Source of the DNA: Streptomyces sp. Sge12
GTDB lineage: Bacteria; Actinomycetota; Actinomycetes; Streptomycetales; Streptomycetaceae
Reading direction: 5' to 3'
Length of the DNA: 64,000 bases
NCBI RefSeq assembly: GCF_002080455.1
Contig: NZ_CP020555.1
Span: 4,545,501-4,609,500, forward strand
Positions within the stretch are counted from its first letter, which is position 1. The number at the start of each line of letters is the position of its first letter. The position numbers and the translations under genes were made by a program. Below the pieces are notes generated by a model. The model made no database searches. It was not told the DNA's origin and saw nothing but the letters and a program-made list of their open reading frames with translations. Of the stretch, positions 52,047-61,016 are shown one piece after another.

Positions 52047-52781
52047 TCAGTGCGCGGCCGCGCGGGCCATGGCGCCCGTCCGGCGCGGCTGCAGCGGAAC
52101 GCTGCTCGCCGTGGCCCGGGCCGGCGGTGCGGGTGCGCGGTCACGGCGCGGCTGTGCGGCCACACCGTTCTGGACGTCCATCACGGCATGCGCCACGAGG
52201 CCGCCCATCGGGTCGTGCCGGATCAGGTCCCGCAGCCGGGACCTGGACGACCGCCCCTCGTTGCCGGGGTACAGGTGCTTGCCGAGTCCGACCGCGTGGG
52301 CCAGTGCGGCGAGCGCCGCGGTCCGCGGGTCCGGCGGTACGCCGGTGCGGATCGCACTGTCGAGCCGGGCTCGGATCTCCCGGCTGATCTCCGTGTCCGT
52401 CGCCTGGTAGCGAGTCGTCGGCAACACTCCGCACATCTGTCCCGCGACGGCATGCACCATGCCGCAGCGCTCCAGATGAGCGAGGTAAATCTGACGGAGC
52501 CCCAGTCGGGGTCCGCCGATCCAGTGGACGGCCCGTACCGGGCTGCCGCGCCTGCGCAGCAGTTCCAGTGCGGAGTCCAGAGTCGGATCTCCTGTCGGCC
52601 GTGGCATCACCACGGCGATACGATCCCCATCAGGGGCTATCCGTCCTGCCAGAGCCAGCTCCACTAGCTGTGCCCCGGCCAGGCCGAGGTCGAGCGACTG
52701 CGGCTGCGCCGTGGTACCCGTGGCCGGGTCCAAGGCGAGCAGCAGAAGCTCCTCCGGAATTGTTCTGCGGCTCCTGCCCAT
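52047..52781 (-). CDS. GPP34 family phosphoprotein
   Basis: A 244-residue protein with the GPP34 (Golgi phosphoprotein 3-like) fold: IPEELLLLALDPATG at the N-terminus, GLAGAQLVELALAGRI, DSALELLRRRGSPVRAVHWIG, and LYPGNEGRSSRSRLRDLI. In eukaryotes the fold binds PI4P; in Streptomyces many copies exist, some beside conservon-type or XRE regulators. ATG start. The XRE gene lies downstream on the same strand, but a 271-bp gap separates them. Confidence 0.88.
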   Translation of the reverse strand: MGRSRRTIPEELLLLALDPATGTTAQPQSLDLGLAGAQLVELALAGRIAPDGDRIAVVMPRPTGDPTLDSALELLRRRGSPVRAVHWIGGPRLGLRQIYLAHLERCGMVHAVAGQMCGVLPTTRYQATDTEISREIRARLDSAIRTGVPPDPRTAALAALAHAVGLGKHLYPGNEGRSSRSRLRDLIRHDPMGGLVAHAVMDVQNGVAAQPRRDRAPAPPARATASSVPLQPRRTGAMARAAAH

Positions 52782-52967
52782 CCATGCCTCCCCGCGTGGA
52801 TGAGTGACAGGGTGACGCCTCTCACATTCATCTGTCGAGAGCGCGTGGCCGCTTTGTGGGGTAACCCGCAGTTATGTCGTTCTCGTCCAGCACGGGGGCG
52901 ATGCTCCCGAGACGGGACACTGTTAGACATTCGGACAGCCGGACATGGCGGCGATGGAGGAGGAACG

Positions 52968-55577
52968 GTGGCGGGCGAGTCCCCCGACAAGTCGGTAGAT
53001 GAAGGAGCGCCGGGGGCGGCGGAGTCGTCCGCGGGGCGCGATCCGAGGCTGTCGGTGTTCCGGCCGCGCGATCCCGAGGGCGGCGGGGTCACCCGTGCCG
53101 GTGGCGGTACGGGGGCGGGTGTCGATCTGGACACCGAACCCGAGACCGAGACCGAACCCGAGACCGAGACCGAACCCGAGACCGAGGCCGAGGTCGAGCG
53201 CGGGGCCGGGCCCGAAGCCGGGACCGAGGCAGAAGCCGGGCCCGAGGCGGATGTCGCCGAGACCGATGCTCGGGCCGATTCCGGATCTGGTTCCGATTCC
53301 GGCTCCGGTTCGGGTTCGGGTTCGGGTTCCGACGGCGGGCCCGAGGCCGACGCCGAGGGTGAAGCCGGCGGGCGGGATGCGCTGCGGGACGCCGTGGCGG
53401 CATGGGTCGCCTCGGCCGACGACACCTCGACCGGGGGTACCTCGGCCGACGCCGGCGACGCCGGCGCGGACGCCTCCGCCGAGGCGGACGAGGACCGCGC
53501 GCCGGGTGCAGCCGGGGATTCCGCTTCGGTGGATGCCGAGGCGCCCGTGGGCGAGCCCGAGGGTGTCGGCTCCGACGCGCCCGAGGCCCGTACCGAAAAG
53601 CCCGAGTCTGATTCCGCTTCTGCTTCTGCTCCAGCCGAGGCGCCGGTGGACAGCGAGCGCACCGCCGTGTTCCGTGCGGTGAAGCCGCCGTCCGAGCCTG
53701 CTCCCGCTGCCGAGGCGAAGCCCGCCGACAGCGAGCGCACCGCCGTGTTCCGGGCCGTGAAGATGGATTCCGCTTCGGCCTCCGCCCCGGAGCGGGCGAA
53801 GCCCGGCCCCGCCGCCGATGAGCCCGCGGACAGCGAGCGCACGGCTGTGTTCCGCGCGGTGAAGCCGCCTTCCGCTTCGACTCCGGTCGACGAGGCGAAG
53901 CCGTCCGCTGACAAGCCGTCCACCGACAAGCCCGCGGCCGACAAGCCCGCCGACAGCGAGCGCACCGCCGTCTTCCGGGTCCCCAAGGTGGACGCGGTCA
54001 AGGCGGAGACCCCGAAGCCCGCCGCCAGGCCCGCCGCCCCGAAGCCGAGCCTGGCCAAGCCTGCCGAGGCCAGGTTCACCCCGACCGAGGCCAGGCCCGC
54101 CGCCAAGCCCGCCGAGGCCGAGCCCGCCGGAGCCGAGGCTCCCAAGGGCAGCACCTTCGTGCCGCTGCGCCCCGAGGGCGGCGCGCCCGCCGCTCCGGCG
54201 GCCGGGCAGCGGCCCAAGCCCCCGGTCACGCCCGCCTCCCGGTTCGACCGGATCGACGGGGCCGAGCGGACCACCCAGCAGCCGCTGCCGCCCAAGCCGC
54301 CGCTGGACATGCTGGCGGACCTCACGAACAACCCGCCCCCGCCGCCGAGCCCGATGCGCACCGCGATCCGGCGGTTCAAGATCTACGCGCCGCTCGTCGC
54401 GCTCCTGGCGCTCATCCTGGCCGTCGTGCAGCTGGTGCGCCCGCTGCCCGAGCCGAAGCTCGTGATGACCGAGAAGGCCTCGTACACCTTCGACGGCGCC
54501 GCGCCCCAGCTGCCGTGGCCCGCCGAGGGCCAGGCGTACATGGCGGCCGCCGGCCTCGGCACGCTCGGCCAGTCCGGCGAGCAGAAGCCCGTGCCGATCG
54601 CGAGCGTCACCAAGTCGATGACGGCGTACATCATCCTGCGCGACCACCCCATCAAGAAGGGTGATCAGGGCGCGATGATCGACATCGACAAGACGGCCGA
54701 GACCGAGGGCAAGAAGAACAACTCGACCGACAACGAGTCCACCCTCGACACGGTCAAGGAGGGCGACAAGATCTCGGAGTACGACGCGATCGCCGCCCTC
54801 ATGATCCCCTCGGCCAACAACATCGCGCGGCTGCTCGCGCGCTGGGACTCCGGTTCGCAGGAAGCGTTCGTCAAGAAGATGAACGAGACCGCGAAGGAAC
54901 TCGGCATGACCAGGACGACGTACACGGACCCCTCGGGTCTGGACGCGACCACGGTCAGCACCGCCGAGGACCAGGTGAAGCTGGGTCTGAAGCTCGTGGA
55001 GATGGAGACGCTCCTCGACATCACCAAGAAGCCCAGCTGGGTCGACCCGTCGGGCAAGAACTGGCCGAACTGGAACCGCCTGGTTCCGTACAACGACTCG
55101 CTCGGCATCAAGACCGGTACGACGACGAAGGCCGGCGGAAACCTGCTCTTCGCCGCGCAGAAGAAGGTCGGCAACACCAACCAGCTGATCGTCGGGGCCG
55201 TCCTCGGCCAGCACAAGGCGCCGATCATCGACACCGTCATCGCCGCGAGCAAGCAGCTCATGATCGCCACGCAGAAGTCCCTCGAGGGTGCGACGGTCGT
55301 GAAGAAGGGCGCTGTCGTGGGCTACGTCGACGACGGGCTCGGCGGCCGTACGCCGGTCGTCGCCACCGACGACGTGCAGGCGGTCGGCTGGGCCTCGCTG
55401 ACCGTCGACGTCAAGCTGGCGGACGGCGGCGGCAAGCTGCCGCAGACCGCGAAGGCCGGTACCGAGGTCGGTCTGCTGACCGTCGGCGAAGGAGCCAGCC
55501 AGGTCAAGGTGCCGGTCGCCCTCAAGAGCGACCTCGCCGCGCCGGGCATCGGCAGCAAGCTGACGCGCGTCGGCTGA
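52968..55577 (+). CDS. D-alanyl-D-alanine carboxypeptidase with long repeat-rich cytoplasmic arm
   Basis: 869 residues from a GTG with GGAGGAGGA upstream. Residues 1-465 are disordered: E/T/P blocks (EPETETEP), Ser-Gly runs, and four copies of DSERTAVFR (at 228, 254, 288 and 329) whose codons differ synonymously. One membrane helix is at about 475-492 (APLVALLALILAVVQLV). The outer penicillin-binding domain has SVTK (Ser546, Lys549), SAN (Ser615) and KTGT (715). It trims D-Ala from peptidoglycan stems. The repeat arm, inside the cell, has Thr that could be phosphorylated by Ser/Thr kinases. Confidence 0.93.
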   Translation: MAGESPDKSVDEGAPGAAESSAGRDPRLSVFRPRDPEGGGVTRAGGGTGAGVDLDTEPETETEPETETEPETEAEVERGAGPEAGTEAEAGPEADVAETDARADSGSGSDSGSGSGSGSGSDGGPEADAEGEAGGRDALRDAVAAWVASADDTSTGGTSADAGDAGADASAEADEDRAPGAAGDSASVDAEAPVGEPEGVGSDAPEARTEKPESDSASASAPAEAPVDSERTAVFRAVKPPSEPAPAAEAKPADSERTAVFRAVKMDSASASAPERAKPGPAADEPADSERTAVFRAVKPPSASTPVDEAKPSADKPSTDKPAADKPADSERTAVFRVPKVDAVKAETPKPAARPAAPKPSLAKPAEARFTPTEARPAAKPAEAEPAGAEAPKGSTFVPLRPEGGAPAAPAAGQRPKPPVTPASRFDRIDGAERTTQQPLPPKPPLDMLADLTNNPPPPPSPMRTAIRRFKIYAPLVALLALILAVVQLVRPLPEPKLVMTEKASYTFDGAAPQLPWPAEGQAYMAAAGLGTLGQSGEQKPVPIASVTKSMTAYIILRDHPIKKGDQGAMIDIDKTAETEGKKNNSTDNESTLDTVKEGDKISEYDAIAALMIPSANNIARLLARWDSGSQEAFVKKMNETAKELGMTRTTYTDPSGLDATTVSTAEDQVKLGLKLVEMETLLDITKKPSWVDPSGKNWPNWNRLVPYNDSLGIKTGTTTKAGGNLLFAAQKKVGNTNQLIVGAVLGQHKAPIIDTVIAASKQLMIATQKSLEGATVVKKGAVVGYVDDGLGGRTPVVATDDVQAVGWASLTVDVKLADGGGKLPQTAKAGTEVGLLTVGEGASQVKVPVALKSDLAAPGIGSKLTRVG

Positions 55578-55681
55578 CATCCGGTGAGAGCGTGGATCCG
55601 GCGCCCCGGGCAACCCCGGGGCGCCGGGCCGCGTCTTGGCTGCCGGGAAGTGTGGACTCGTGTGTGTTGGGGAGTGCGGCA

Positions 55682-57658
55682 GTGACCACCGCTGAGCAGC
55701 AGGGCCGGCGCGAGCAGGCCGCACCGTCGGCCGACGGCGGTGCCCTCGGCGTGTCCGCCCGTCCCGGCCATGCCGTCCGCACCACGGCTGCCGCAGCGAC
55801 CGCGCCGGCGGCCCCGGCGACCGCGGCCGCCGGGGCCGCCGGGGCCGTTCCGCCCGGCGGCATACGGCCCACCCGCGGCCCTGTCGGGGCGGTCCTGGAC
55901 CGGGCCCGGCGCCACCCGGTGGCCGTGGTCACCGTGCTCGCCGGGCTGCTGCACGTCGCCTGGTTCTTCAGCTTCGCCAACAGCGGCGGCGACCTCGCCG
56001 CGCAGGACGCCTGGGCCGAGTTCGTGGGCCGCCATCCCGACTCGGCGTACAACCTCGCCTGGTACGGCGGCATGCACCCGGTCTCGTACAGCGTGGTCTC
56101 GCCGTACCTCATGCACATGCTCGGCGTCCGGACCACGATGATGATCGCCGGCACCGTCTCGGCCGGGCTGCTCGCGCTGATCCTGACCCGCTGCCGCGGG
56201 GCCGTGCGCGAGCCGCTGTGGCCCGCCCTGGCCGGGGTCTACGGCCTGCTCTGCAACGCCCTCTCGGGCCGCGTCACCTTCGGCCTCGGCGTGATGTTCG
56301 CGCTCGGCGCCGTCGCCGCCGTCTTCTGCTGGCCCCGCAAGTGGGCGGAGCGGCGCTGGGCCAAGGCTGCGGTGGCGGCCCCGCTGGCCGGGCTCGCGAC
56401 CGCCGCCAGCCCCGTCGCCGGCCTCTTCCTCGGGGTGATCGCGGCCGCGCTGTTCCTGAGCGGGCGGCGCCCGGGTGCGTACGCGCTCGGGCTGGCCCCG
56501 GTGGCCGTGGTCGGGCTGTCGGCCTGGCTGTTCCCGTTCTCCGGGACCCAGCCGATGAAGATCGGCTCGGCCGGGCTGCCGTTCGTGTTCGCGCTGCTGA
56601 TCCTGTTCCTCGTACCGCGGCGCTGGAGGACCGTACGCATCGCCTCGGCCGTCTACGCCCTCGGCGTCTTCCTGACCTGGGCGATCGACTCCCAGGTCGG
56701 CTCGAACGTCACGCGGATGGTGATGCTCTTCGGCGGTGCCGTGCTCCTCGCGGCCCTCGCGTACGAGGTCCCGCGCACGCGGCGCTGGTACGGCGTGCTG
56801 CTCGCCCTCGTCGGCCTGAACGCCTGGATCACCGCGAACAGCATCACCGACATCGTCCGCACCACACCCCTGGCGGCCTGGAGCCGCGAGCTGGCCCCCC
56901 TCGTCGACCAGTTGCAGAAGGCGGGCGCCGACCGCGGCCGGGTCGAGGTGGTCCCGGCCAGCAGCCACCGCGAGTCCTCCGCCTTCCCCTCGTACGTGAA
57001 CCTCGCGCGCGGCTGGAACCGGCAGGCCGACCTGGAGCGCAATCCGCTCTTCTACGACGACACCCTCACCGCCGACAGCTACCGGGCCTGGCTGGAGCGC
57101 TGGGCCGTGCACTACGTGGTGCTGCCCGCCGACAAACCCGACTCGGGCGGCGAGGACGAGGCGAAGCTGGTGCGCGCGGGCGTGCCGTACCTCCAGCAGG
57201 TGTGGGGCGACGCGAACTGGCAGCTCTTCAAGGTCCTCGATCCCACCGACCTGGTGTCGGGGCCGGCGACGGTGGTGCGGGCGAGCGCCGACCGGCTGGT
57301 CGTCGACGTGAAGCAGCCCGGACGCGTACTGGTGCGGATCCCGCACTCACCGTGGCTGGGGCTGGTGGACGCGGCGGGCAAGCCGGTGCCGCCGCCGCAG
57401 GAGACCTTCGCCTCGAAGGCGCGGGGCGACAGCGGGGACGGCGGCGCGCTGCGCAGGCAGTACGCGAACACGGCGGGATGCCTGTTCAAGGCCGCTCCGG
57501 ACGACACCGGGGACGTGTGGACGGAGCTGCTGGCGCCGGCGCCGGGGGAGTACCGGGTGGCGGCGAAGTACCAGCTGCCGCGGGGGACGCCCTGCCCGGA
57601 GGACCTGGTGCACCAGACGCTGGGCCAGCCGAACCGTCCGGCCCCGCCGCGTCCTTGA
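55682..57658 (+). CDS. Polytopic membrane protein, possible GT-C-like glycosyltransferase
   Basis: 658 residues from a GTG with GGGGAG upstream. The first 70 residues are Ala/Pro-rich. Ten or so helices follow; the first outer loop FFSFANSGGDLAAQDAWAEFV contains acidic residues as in GT-C glycosyltransferases. From about 420 on, a soluble domain starts ADRGRVEVVPASSHRESSAFPSYVNLARGWNRQ. It may be mis-named a transporter in databases. It lies 104 bases after the carboxypeptidase gene, so a wall-related role is likely. Confidence 0.7.
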   Translation: MTTAEQQGRREQAAPSADGGALGVSARPGHAVRTTAAAATAPAAPATAAAGAAGAVPPGGIRPTRGPVGAVLDRARRHPVAVVTVLAGLLHVAWFFSFANSGGDLAAQDAWAEFVGRHPDSAYNLAWYGGMHPVSYSVVSPYLMHMLGVRTTMMIAGTVSAGLLALILTRCRGAVREPLWPALAGVYGLLCNALSGRVTFGLGVMFALGAVAAVFCWPRKWAERRWAKAAVAAPLAGLATAASPVAGLFLGVIAAALFLSGRRPGAYALGLAPVAVVGLSAWLFPFSGTQPMKIGSAGLPFVFALLILFLVPRRWRTVRIASAVYALGVFLTWAIDSQVGSNVTRMVMLFGGAVLLAALAYEVPRTRRWYGVLLALVGLNAWITANSITDIVRTTPLAAWSRELAPLVDQLQKAGADRGRVEVVPASSHRESSAFPSYVNLARGWNRQADLERNPLFYDDTLTADSYRAWLERWAVHYVVLPADKPDSGGEDEAKLVRAGVPYLQQVWGDANWQLFKVLDPTDLVSGPATVVRASADRLVVDVKQPGRVLVRIPHSPWLGLVDAAGKPVPPPQETFASKARGDSGDGGALRRQYANTAGCLFKAAPDDTGDVWTELLAPAPGEYRVAAKYQLPRGTPCPEDLVHQTLGQPNRPAPPRP

Positions 57659-57770
57659 TCCGGTCCCATGATCGGAATTCTTTGCACACCGGTCCGGGTG
57701 CGTTGCTCCGTATATATGCATACGATCCCAGTAGTCCGATTGGGTGCTTCCCGAAGGAGTTGACGACGGG

Positions 57771-57974
57771 ATGAACAAAGAGCAGAAGCGGGATGTCCGG
57801 GCCGCCCTCGCGAAGGCGCAGGAGCAGGCGCAACCGCCACGCTCTGCGGGTCACGGCTTCGACGGTCCGGTACGGAGCAAGGTCAAGGGCGGAATGCACA
57901 CGAAGGCCGCTCTCAAGCGGGCCGGGACTCCGCAGGGCGACCGTATCGGCGAACGCACCAGTGGCCTGAGCTGA
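57771..57974 (+). CDS. Small basic protein, 67 residues
   Basis: ATG at 57771 with GAAGGAG upstream. A charged soluble peptide MNKEQKRDVRAALAKAQEQA then SAGHGFDGPVRSKVKGGMHTKAALKRAGTPQGD. Helical N-terminus, basic. I do not recognise it. An AT-rich run (GTATATATGCATACGAT) lies about 45-60 bases upstream and may contain its promoter. Confidence 0.72.
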   Translation: MNKEQKRDVRAALAKAQEQAQPPRSAGHGFDGPVRSKVKGGMHTKAALKRAGTPQGDRIGERTSGLS

Positions 57975-57986
57975 CCGTGATGGCGC

Positions 57987-58014
57987 AGCCCTTCCGGCCG
58001 TGGCCGGAAGGGCT
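57987..58014 (+). terminator. Terminator after small basic protein
   Basis: Perfect 13-bp arms AGCCCTTCCGGCC (57987-57999) and GGCCGGAAGGGCT (58002-58014), tight loop. Confidence 0.85.
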
Positions 58015-58120
58015 TCGTGCGCCGTGACCCCGCCGCGGGCGCAATCTGGCCGGATCCCGTGCGATCCGGCCGGATCCCGCCGGTCACCGGGCGGGGCGGG
58101 CGCATTACCGTGAGCTGACC

Positions 58121-59470
58121 ATGAACACCATGCAGCGCGGCGAGCGGCTGCGGCCGCGCCGGCGGCTGCTGCCCGCCTGGACCTCTACCCTGACCTGGAA
58201 GGCGACGGTCTTCATCACCCTCATGTGCTGCGGCCTCGCGGCACTGCTGGGCTGCCTCGTGCACGGCGCCATGACCCGCCAGACCGTGGGCACGGCCCGC
58301 GAAAAGGCACTGACCAGGCTGGAACGGACCATCGAGGCGTACGAGGCCGGCGCGCGCATGCCGCGCGGCGAGGGCGTCGACCCGCCGGGCCTGCCCCCGG
58401 AGCTGCGCGCCCTGGCCCTCGGCGGCAAGCGCGGCACCGCCGTCGGCCGGCACCGCGGCCGCCCCGTGATGTGGGCGGCGGGCCCGGCCGCCCAGGGCAC
58501 GGCGATAGCCGTCTCCGTGGACTTCCGCGCCAGCGAGCGGACCATCGACGAACTGGACCGGGCCATCCTCGGCTCCTCCGGGCTCGCCATCGGCGGCACC
58601 CTCCTCATCGGCGCGTTCGTCGTCACCCGGATCACCCGGCGGCTGCACCTGACCGCGCAGGTGGCCCGCCGGATCAGCGCCGGCGACCTGGACGCGCGGG
58701 TGGCCGACAGCACGCGCAGCAAGGACGAGGTGGCGGCCGTCTCCCGGGCCCTGGACACCATGGCCGCGTCGTTGCAGGGCAAGCTCGAAGCCGAGCAGCG
58801 GTTCACGGCGGACGTGGCCCACGAGCTGCGCACCCCGCTGACCGGCCTGAACGCGGCCGCCGAGCTGCTGCCGCCGGGCCGCCCGGCCGAGCTCGTACGG
58901 GACCGGGTGCGGGCGATGCGCTCGCTGACCGAGGACCTGCTGGAGATCTCCCGGCTGGAGACCCGCAGCGAGCGCGTCGAGCTGGACTCGCACGACCTGG
59001 CCGACCTGGCGTCGCGCACGATCCGCGCCTCCGGCACCGACACGGCCCTGGAAGTGCGGGGTTCGCGCGGCTCCCTGCGGGTGGACACCGACCACCGCCG
59101 CCTGGAGCGGATCCTGGGCAACCTCGTGGCCAACGCGCACCGGCACGGCGCGCCCCCGGTCGCGCTCACGGTCGACGGCCGGACCCTGACCGTGACGGAC
59201 TCGGGCCCCGGCTATCCCGAGTACCTGCTGACCACCGGCCCGCAGCGGTTCCGTACGGAGGGCACCGGCAAGGGCCACGGGCTGGGCCTGACCATCGCCG
59301 CCGGCCAGGCGCGGATCCTCGGCGCCACCCTCACCTTCCGCAACCGGGAGGCGGGCGGCGCCGAGGCCCGCGTCACGCTCCCAGGGCCCGCAGCACCGGG
59401 AGCAACTGCGCCTCCTCACCGTCGAGATGCGCCTCCAGCTCCCGGCTCATCCGCTCCACCCGCTCGCTGA
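58121..59470 (+). CDS. Orphan sensor histidine kinase
   Basis: 449 residues. Helices at about 25-50 and 150-170 flank an outer sensor of about 100 residues. HAMP, H-box VAHELRTPLTG (His234), N-box ILGNLVANAHRHGA, and G-box GTGKGHGLGL are seen. No response regulator is adjacent, so the partner is elsewhere. The 3' end overlaps the convergent deazaflavin/hemerythrin gene by about 98 bases. The C-terminal 30 residues are Pro/Ala-rich. Confidence 0.9.
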   Translation: MNTMQRGERLRPRRRLLPAWTSTLTWKATVFITLMCCGLAALLGCLVHGAMTRQTVGTAREKALTRLERTIEAYEAGARMPRGEGVDPPGLPPELRALALGGKRGTAVGRHRGRPVMWAAGPAAQGTAIAVSVDFRASERTIDELDRAILGSSGLAIGGTLLIGAFVVTRITRRLHLTAQVARRISAGDLDARVADSTRSKDEVAAVSRALDTMAASLQGKLEAEQRFTADVAHELRTPLTGLNAAAELLPPGRPAELVRDRVRAMRSLTEDLLEISRLETRSERVELDSHDLADLASRTIRASGTDTALEVRGSRGSLRVDTDHRRLERILGNLVANAHRHGAPPVALTVDGRTLTVTDSGPGYPEYLLTTGPQRFRTEGTGKGHGLGLTIAAGQARILGATLTFRNREAGGAEARVTLPGPAAPGATAPPHRRDAPPAPGSSAPPAR

Positions 59471-60230
59471 AACCGGTGCCGGGCGCGTCCAGGGCGCGTA
59501 CCAGCTCGTCCTGGAGCCGGGCGATCGCGGCGTGCTCGGCGCCGATCCGGCGGAAGAACTCCCCCATGTGCGGGTGCTGTTGTTCCAGGTAGGGGAAGAG
59601 ACCGGCGTCCTCGCTGCGGTGGTGGAACTCCAGCGAGTGGCAGAACGCCAGGCAGTGCTGCCGCAGTTGCAGCCCGAGCGAGGCCCTCCCGCCGCCGCCC
59701 TGCGGCTCCTCGCGCGCGAGGTCCCGTACGAGGGCCAGCTGCGCCCGCAGCCAGCCGTGCACGTCGAGCAGCTTCCCGGCGATCCCGCCCTCCCCGGAGG
59801 GCACCTCGTGCGTGCGGCGGAGCTCGACGACGGGAAGCACCCGGCGGGTGCGCTCCTGGTACTCCCCGTACCCGGGCTCCGCGCGGACGACGTGCGCGAA
59901 CAGCTCGTCACGCCGTGCCCCTTCGGCGGGGACGGCGACGGCCTCGTACTCCTCGGCGCCGGTCTCGACCTGTACCAGGGGCCGCGCGAGCAGGTTGTGG
60001 TACCAGGCGGGATGCCGATCGGCCCCGGCGGCGGACGCGACGACGAGCAGCCGGCCGTCCTCGCGGACGAACCCGAGCGGGACGGTGTGCGGCTTCCCGG
60101 ACCTGGCTCCGGTGGTGGTGAGCAGGATCAGCTCGGACCCTGCGAAGGGCCCGCCGACGTGGCCGGCGTTCGCCCTGAACTCTTCGATGACGGTGTGATT
60201 GAACGATGACACGGAGTGTGGATTCCTCAC
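59373..60230 (-). CDS. Deazaflavin-dependent reductase fused to hemerythrin
   Basis: About 285 residues from a GTG (60230); the frame runs open further upstream without a ribosome site. N-terminal 140 residues fit the DDN/F420-binding split-barrel family: ELILLTTTGARSGKPHTVPLGFV, DRHPAWYHNLLARPLVQVE. The C-terminal part is hemerythrin-like (HHE): QHCLAFCHSLEFHHRSEDAGLFPYLE, HAAIARLQDEL and LEAHLDGEEAQLLPVL, with the His/Glu ligands of a di-iron site. The fusion suggests redox chemistry using F420H2 with oxygen or NO handling. Confidence 0.85.
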   Translation of the reverse strand: MRNPHSVSSFNHTVIEEFRANAGHVGGPFAGSELILLTTTGARSGKPHTVPLGFVREDGRLLVVASAAGADRHPAWYHNLLARPLVQVETGAEEYEAVAVPAEGARRDELFAHVVRAEPGYGEYQERTRRVLPVVELRRTHEVPSGEGGIAGKLLDVHGWLRAQLALVRDLAREEPQGGGGRASLGLQLRQHCLAFCHSLEFHHRSEDAGLFPYLEQQHPHMGEFFRRIGAEHAAIARLQDELVRALDAPGTGFSERVERMSRELEAHLDGEEAQLLPVLRALGA

Positions 60231-60403
60231 GGTGTGTGTGCGTGCGACGGCAGCGAAACAACCGAGGGAGATCACCCGTAGCCGGTGGCGTACATGCCCA
60301 TGGGCCCGGTCCTTCAACGACAGGTGCCTGCCCAGCAACCGCCCGGCCCACATCTCAGTAGGCGGCGCCACGCGACACACCCGCCATGAAACCACAACGC
60401 GAA

Positions 60404-60439
60404 GAGGCCCCGCGGTCGATATACCGACCGCGGGGCCTC
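60404..60439 (-). terminator. Terminator downstream of tRNA-Arg
   Basis: Perfect 15-bp arms GAGGCCCCGCGGTCG (60404-60418) and CGACCGCGGGGCCTC (60425-60439), loop ATATAC, just past the tRNA 3' end. Confidence 0.88.
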
Positions 60440-60444
60440 GTCCG

Positions 60445-60517
60445 TGCCCTCGGCAGGATTCGAACCTGCGACACCGGCTTTAGGAGAGCCGTGCTCTATC
60501 CCCTGAGCTACGAAGGC
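60445..60517 (-). tRNA. tRNA-Arg (anticodon CCU)
   Basis: A complete cloverleaf of 73 nt on the minus strand. Acceptor GCCTTCG pairs with CGAGGGC, D-arm GCTC...GAGC, anticodon stem CGGCT/AGCCG with loop CTCCTAA (anticodon CCT), T-arm GCAGG-TTCGAAT-CCTGC, and discriminator A. No CCA is encoded at the 3' end. Confidence 0.95.
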
Positions 60518-61016
60518 GGGGGGCTTGCCGGACACCGTCCCGGCAAATGCCGCGGTAGCCGACTGACCGCTGACAGCCTAGCGGATCGTGCTGGGAGAGG
60601 CCGCACGGATTGCCGCAGGAGCGGGTCCGGCGCGAGGGCATGCCCGTGACCTGGGGTTCTGGAGGTCTGGGGGCGAGGGGGCGGTGGGGACGTTCGTGTT
60701 CTTCGCTCGCCCTCTGTGGGGGAGGGGAACGGGGCGACGGTCGCGCCCGGGGGCGGGTGCGACCGTCGTCGGGTCGGCGCGAGCTCCTGCGGGGGCCCCG
60801 CGAGGCCGGCCTGATCGGGGAGGGTCGACCTCGAGTTGTGGCCCCTGATCTGTTCCGGCCCCTTGAAATGTGCCGTGGTGTACGGCTCTTGAGTTGGCGT
60901 CACATTGGGCTGGTCCTCTGTGCTGCGCCGCCGCGTTGCTGCTGTTGGATCAGCCGTTCACGGCGTTGGTCAGCAGTCCTGCGATCACCAGGACTCCGGT
61001 CGGCCACGATCCGGCC
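60518..61016. other. 499-bp gap, no gene seen
   Basis: Between tRNA-Arg and the RidA gene. It contains an imperfect hairpin CGACGGTCGCGCCC/GGGTGCGACCGTCG (60735-60748 and 60755-60768). No convincing gene; directly after the RidA stop, another minus-strand frame encodes a short hydrophobic GVLVIAGLLTNAVNG and then stops, perhaps the relic of a membrane protein. Confidence 0.5.

Noticed and set aside
57682..57726. TTGCAC and TATATA as a -35/-10 promoter for the small basic protein
   Set aside because: The spacing is about 23 bp, too long for a housekeeping promoter; only the AT-rich run is noted.
60445..60517. tRNA-Arg as an integration site for a mobile element
   Set aside because: No integrase, no repeated tRNA 3' end and no composition change is visible on either side within the window.
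60870..61016. Short hydrophobic reading GVLVIAGLLTNAVNG after the RidA stop
   Set aside because: It has no start codon or upstream part; recorded as a possible relic only.
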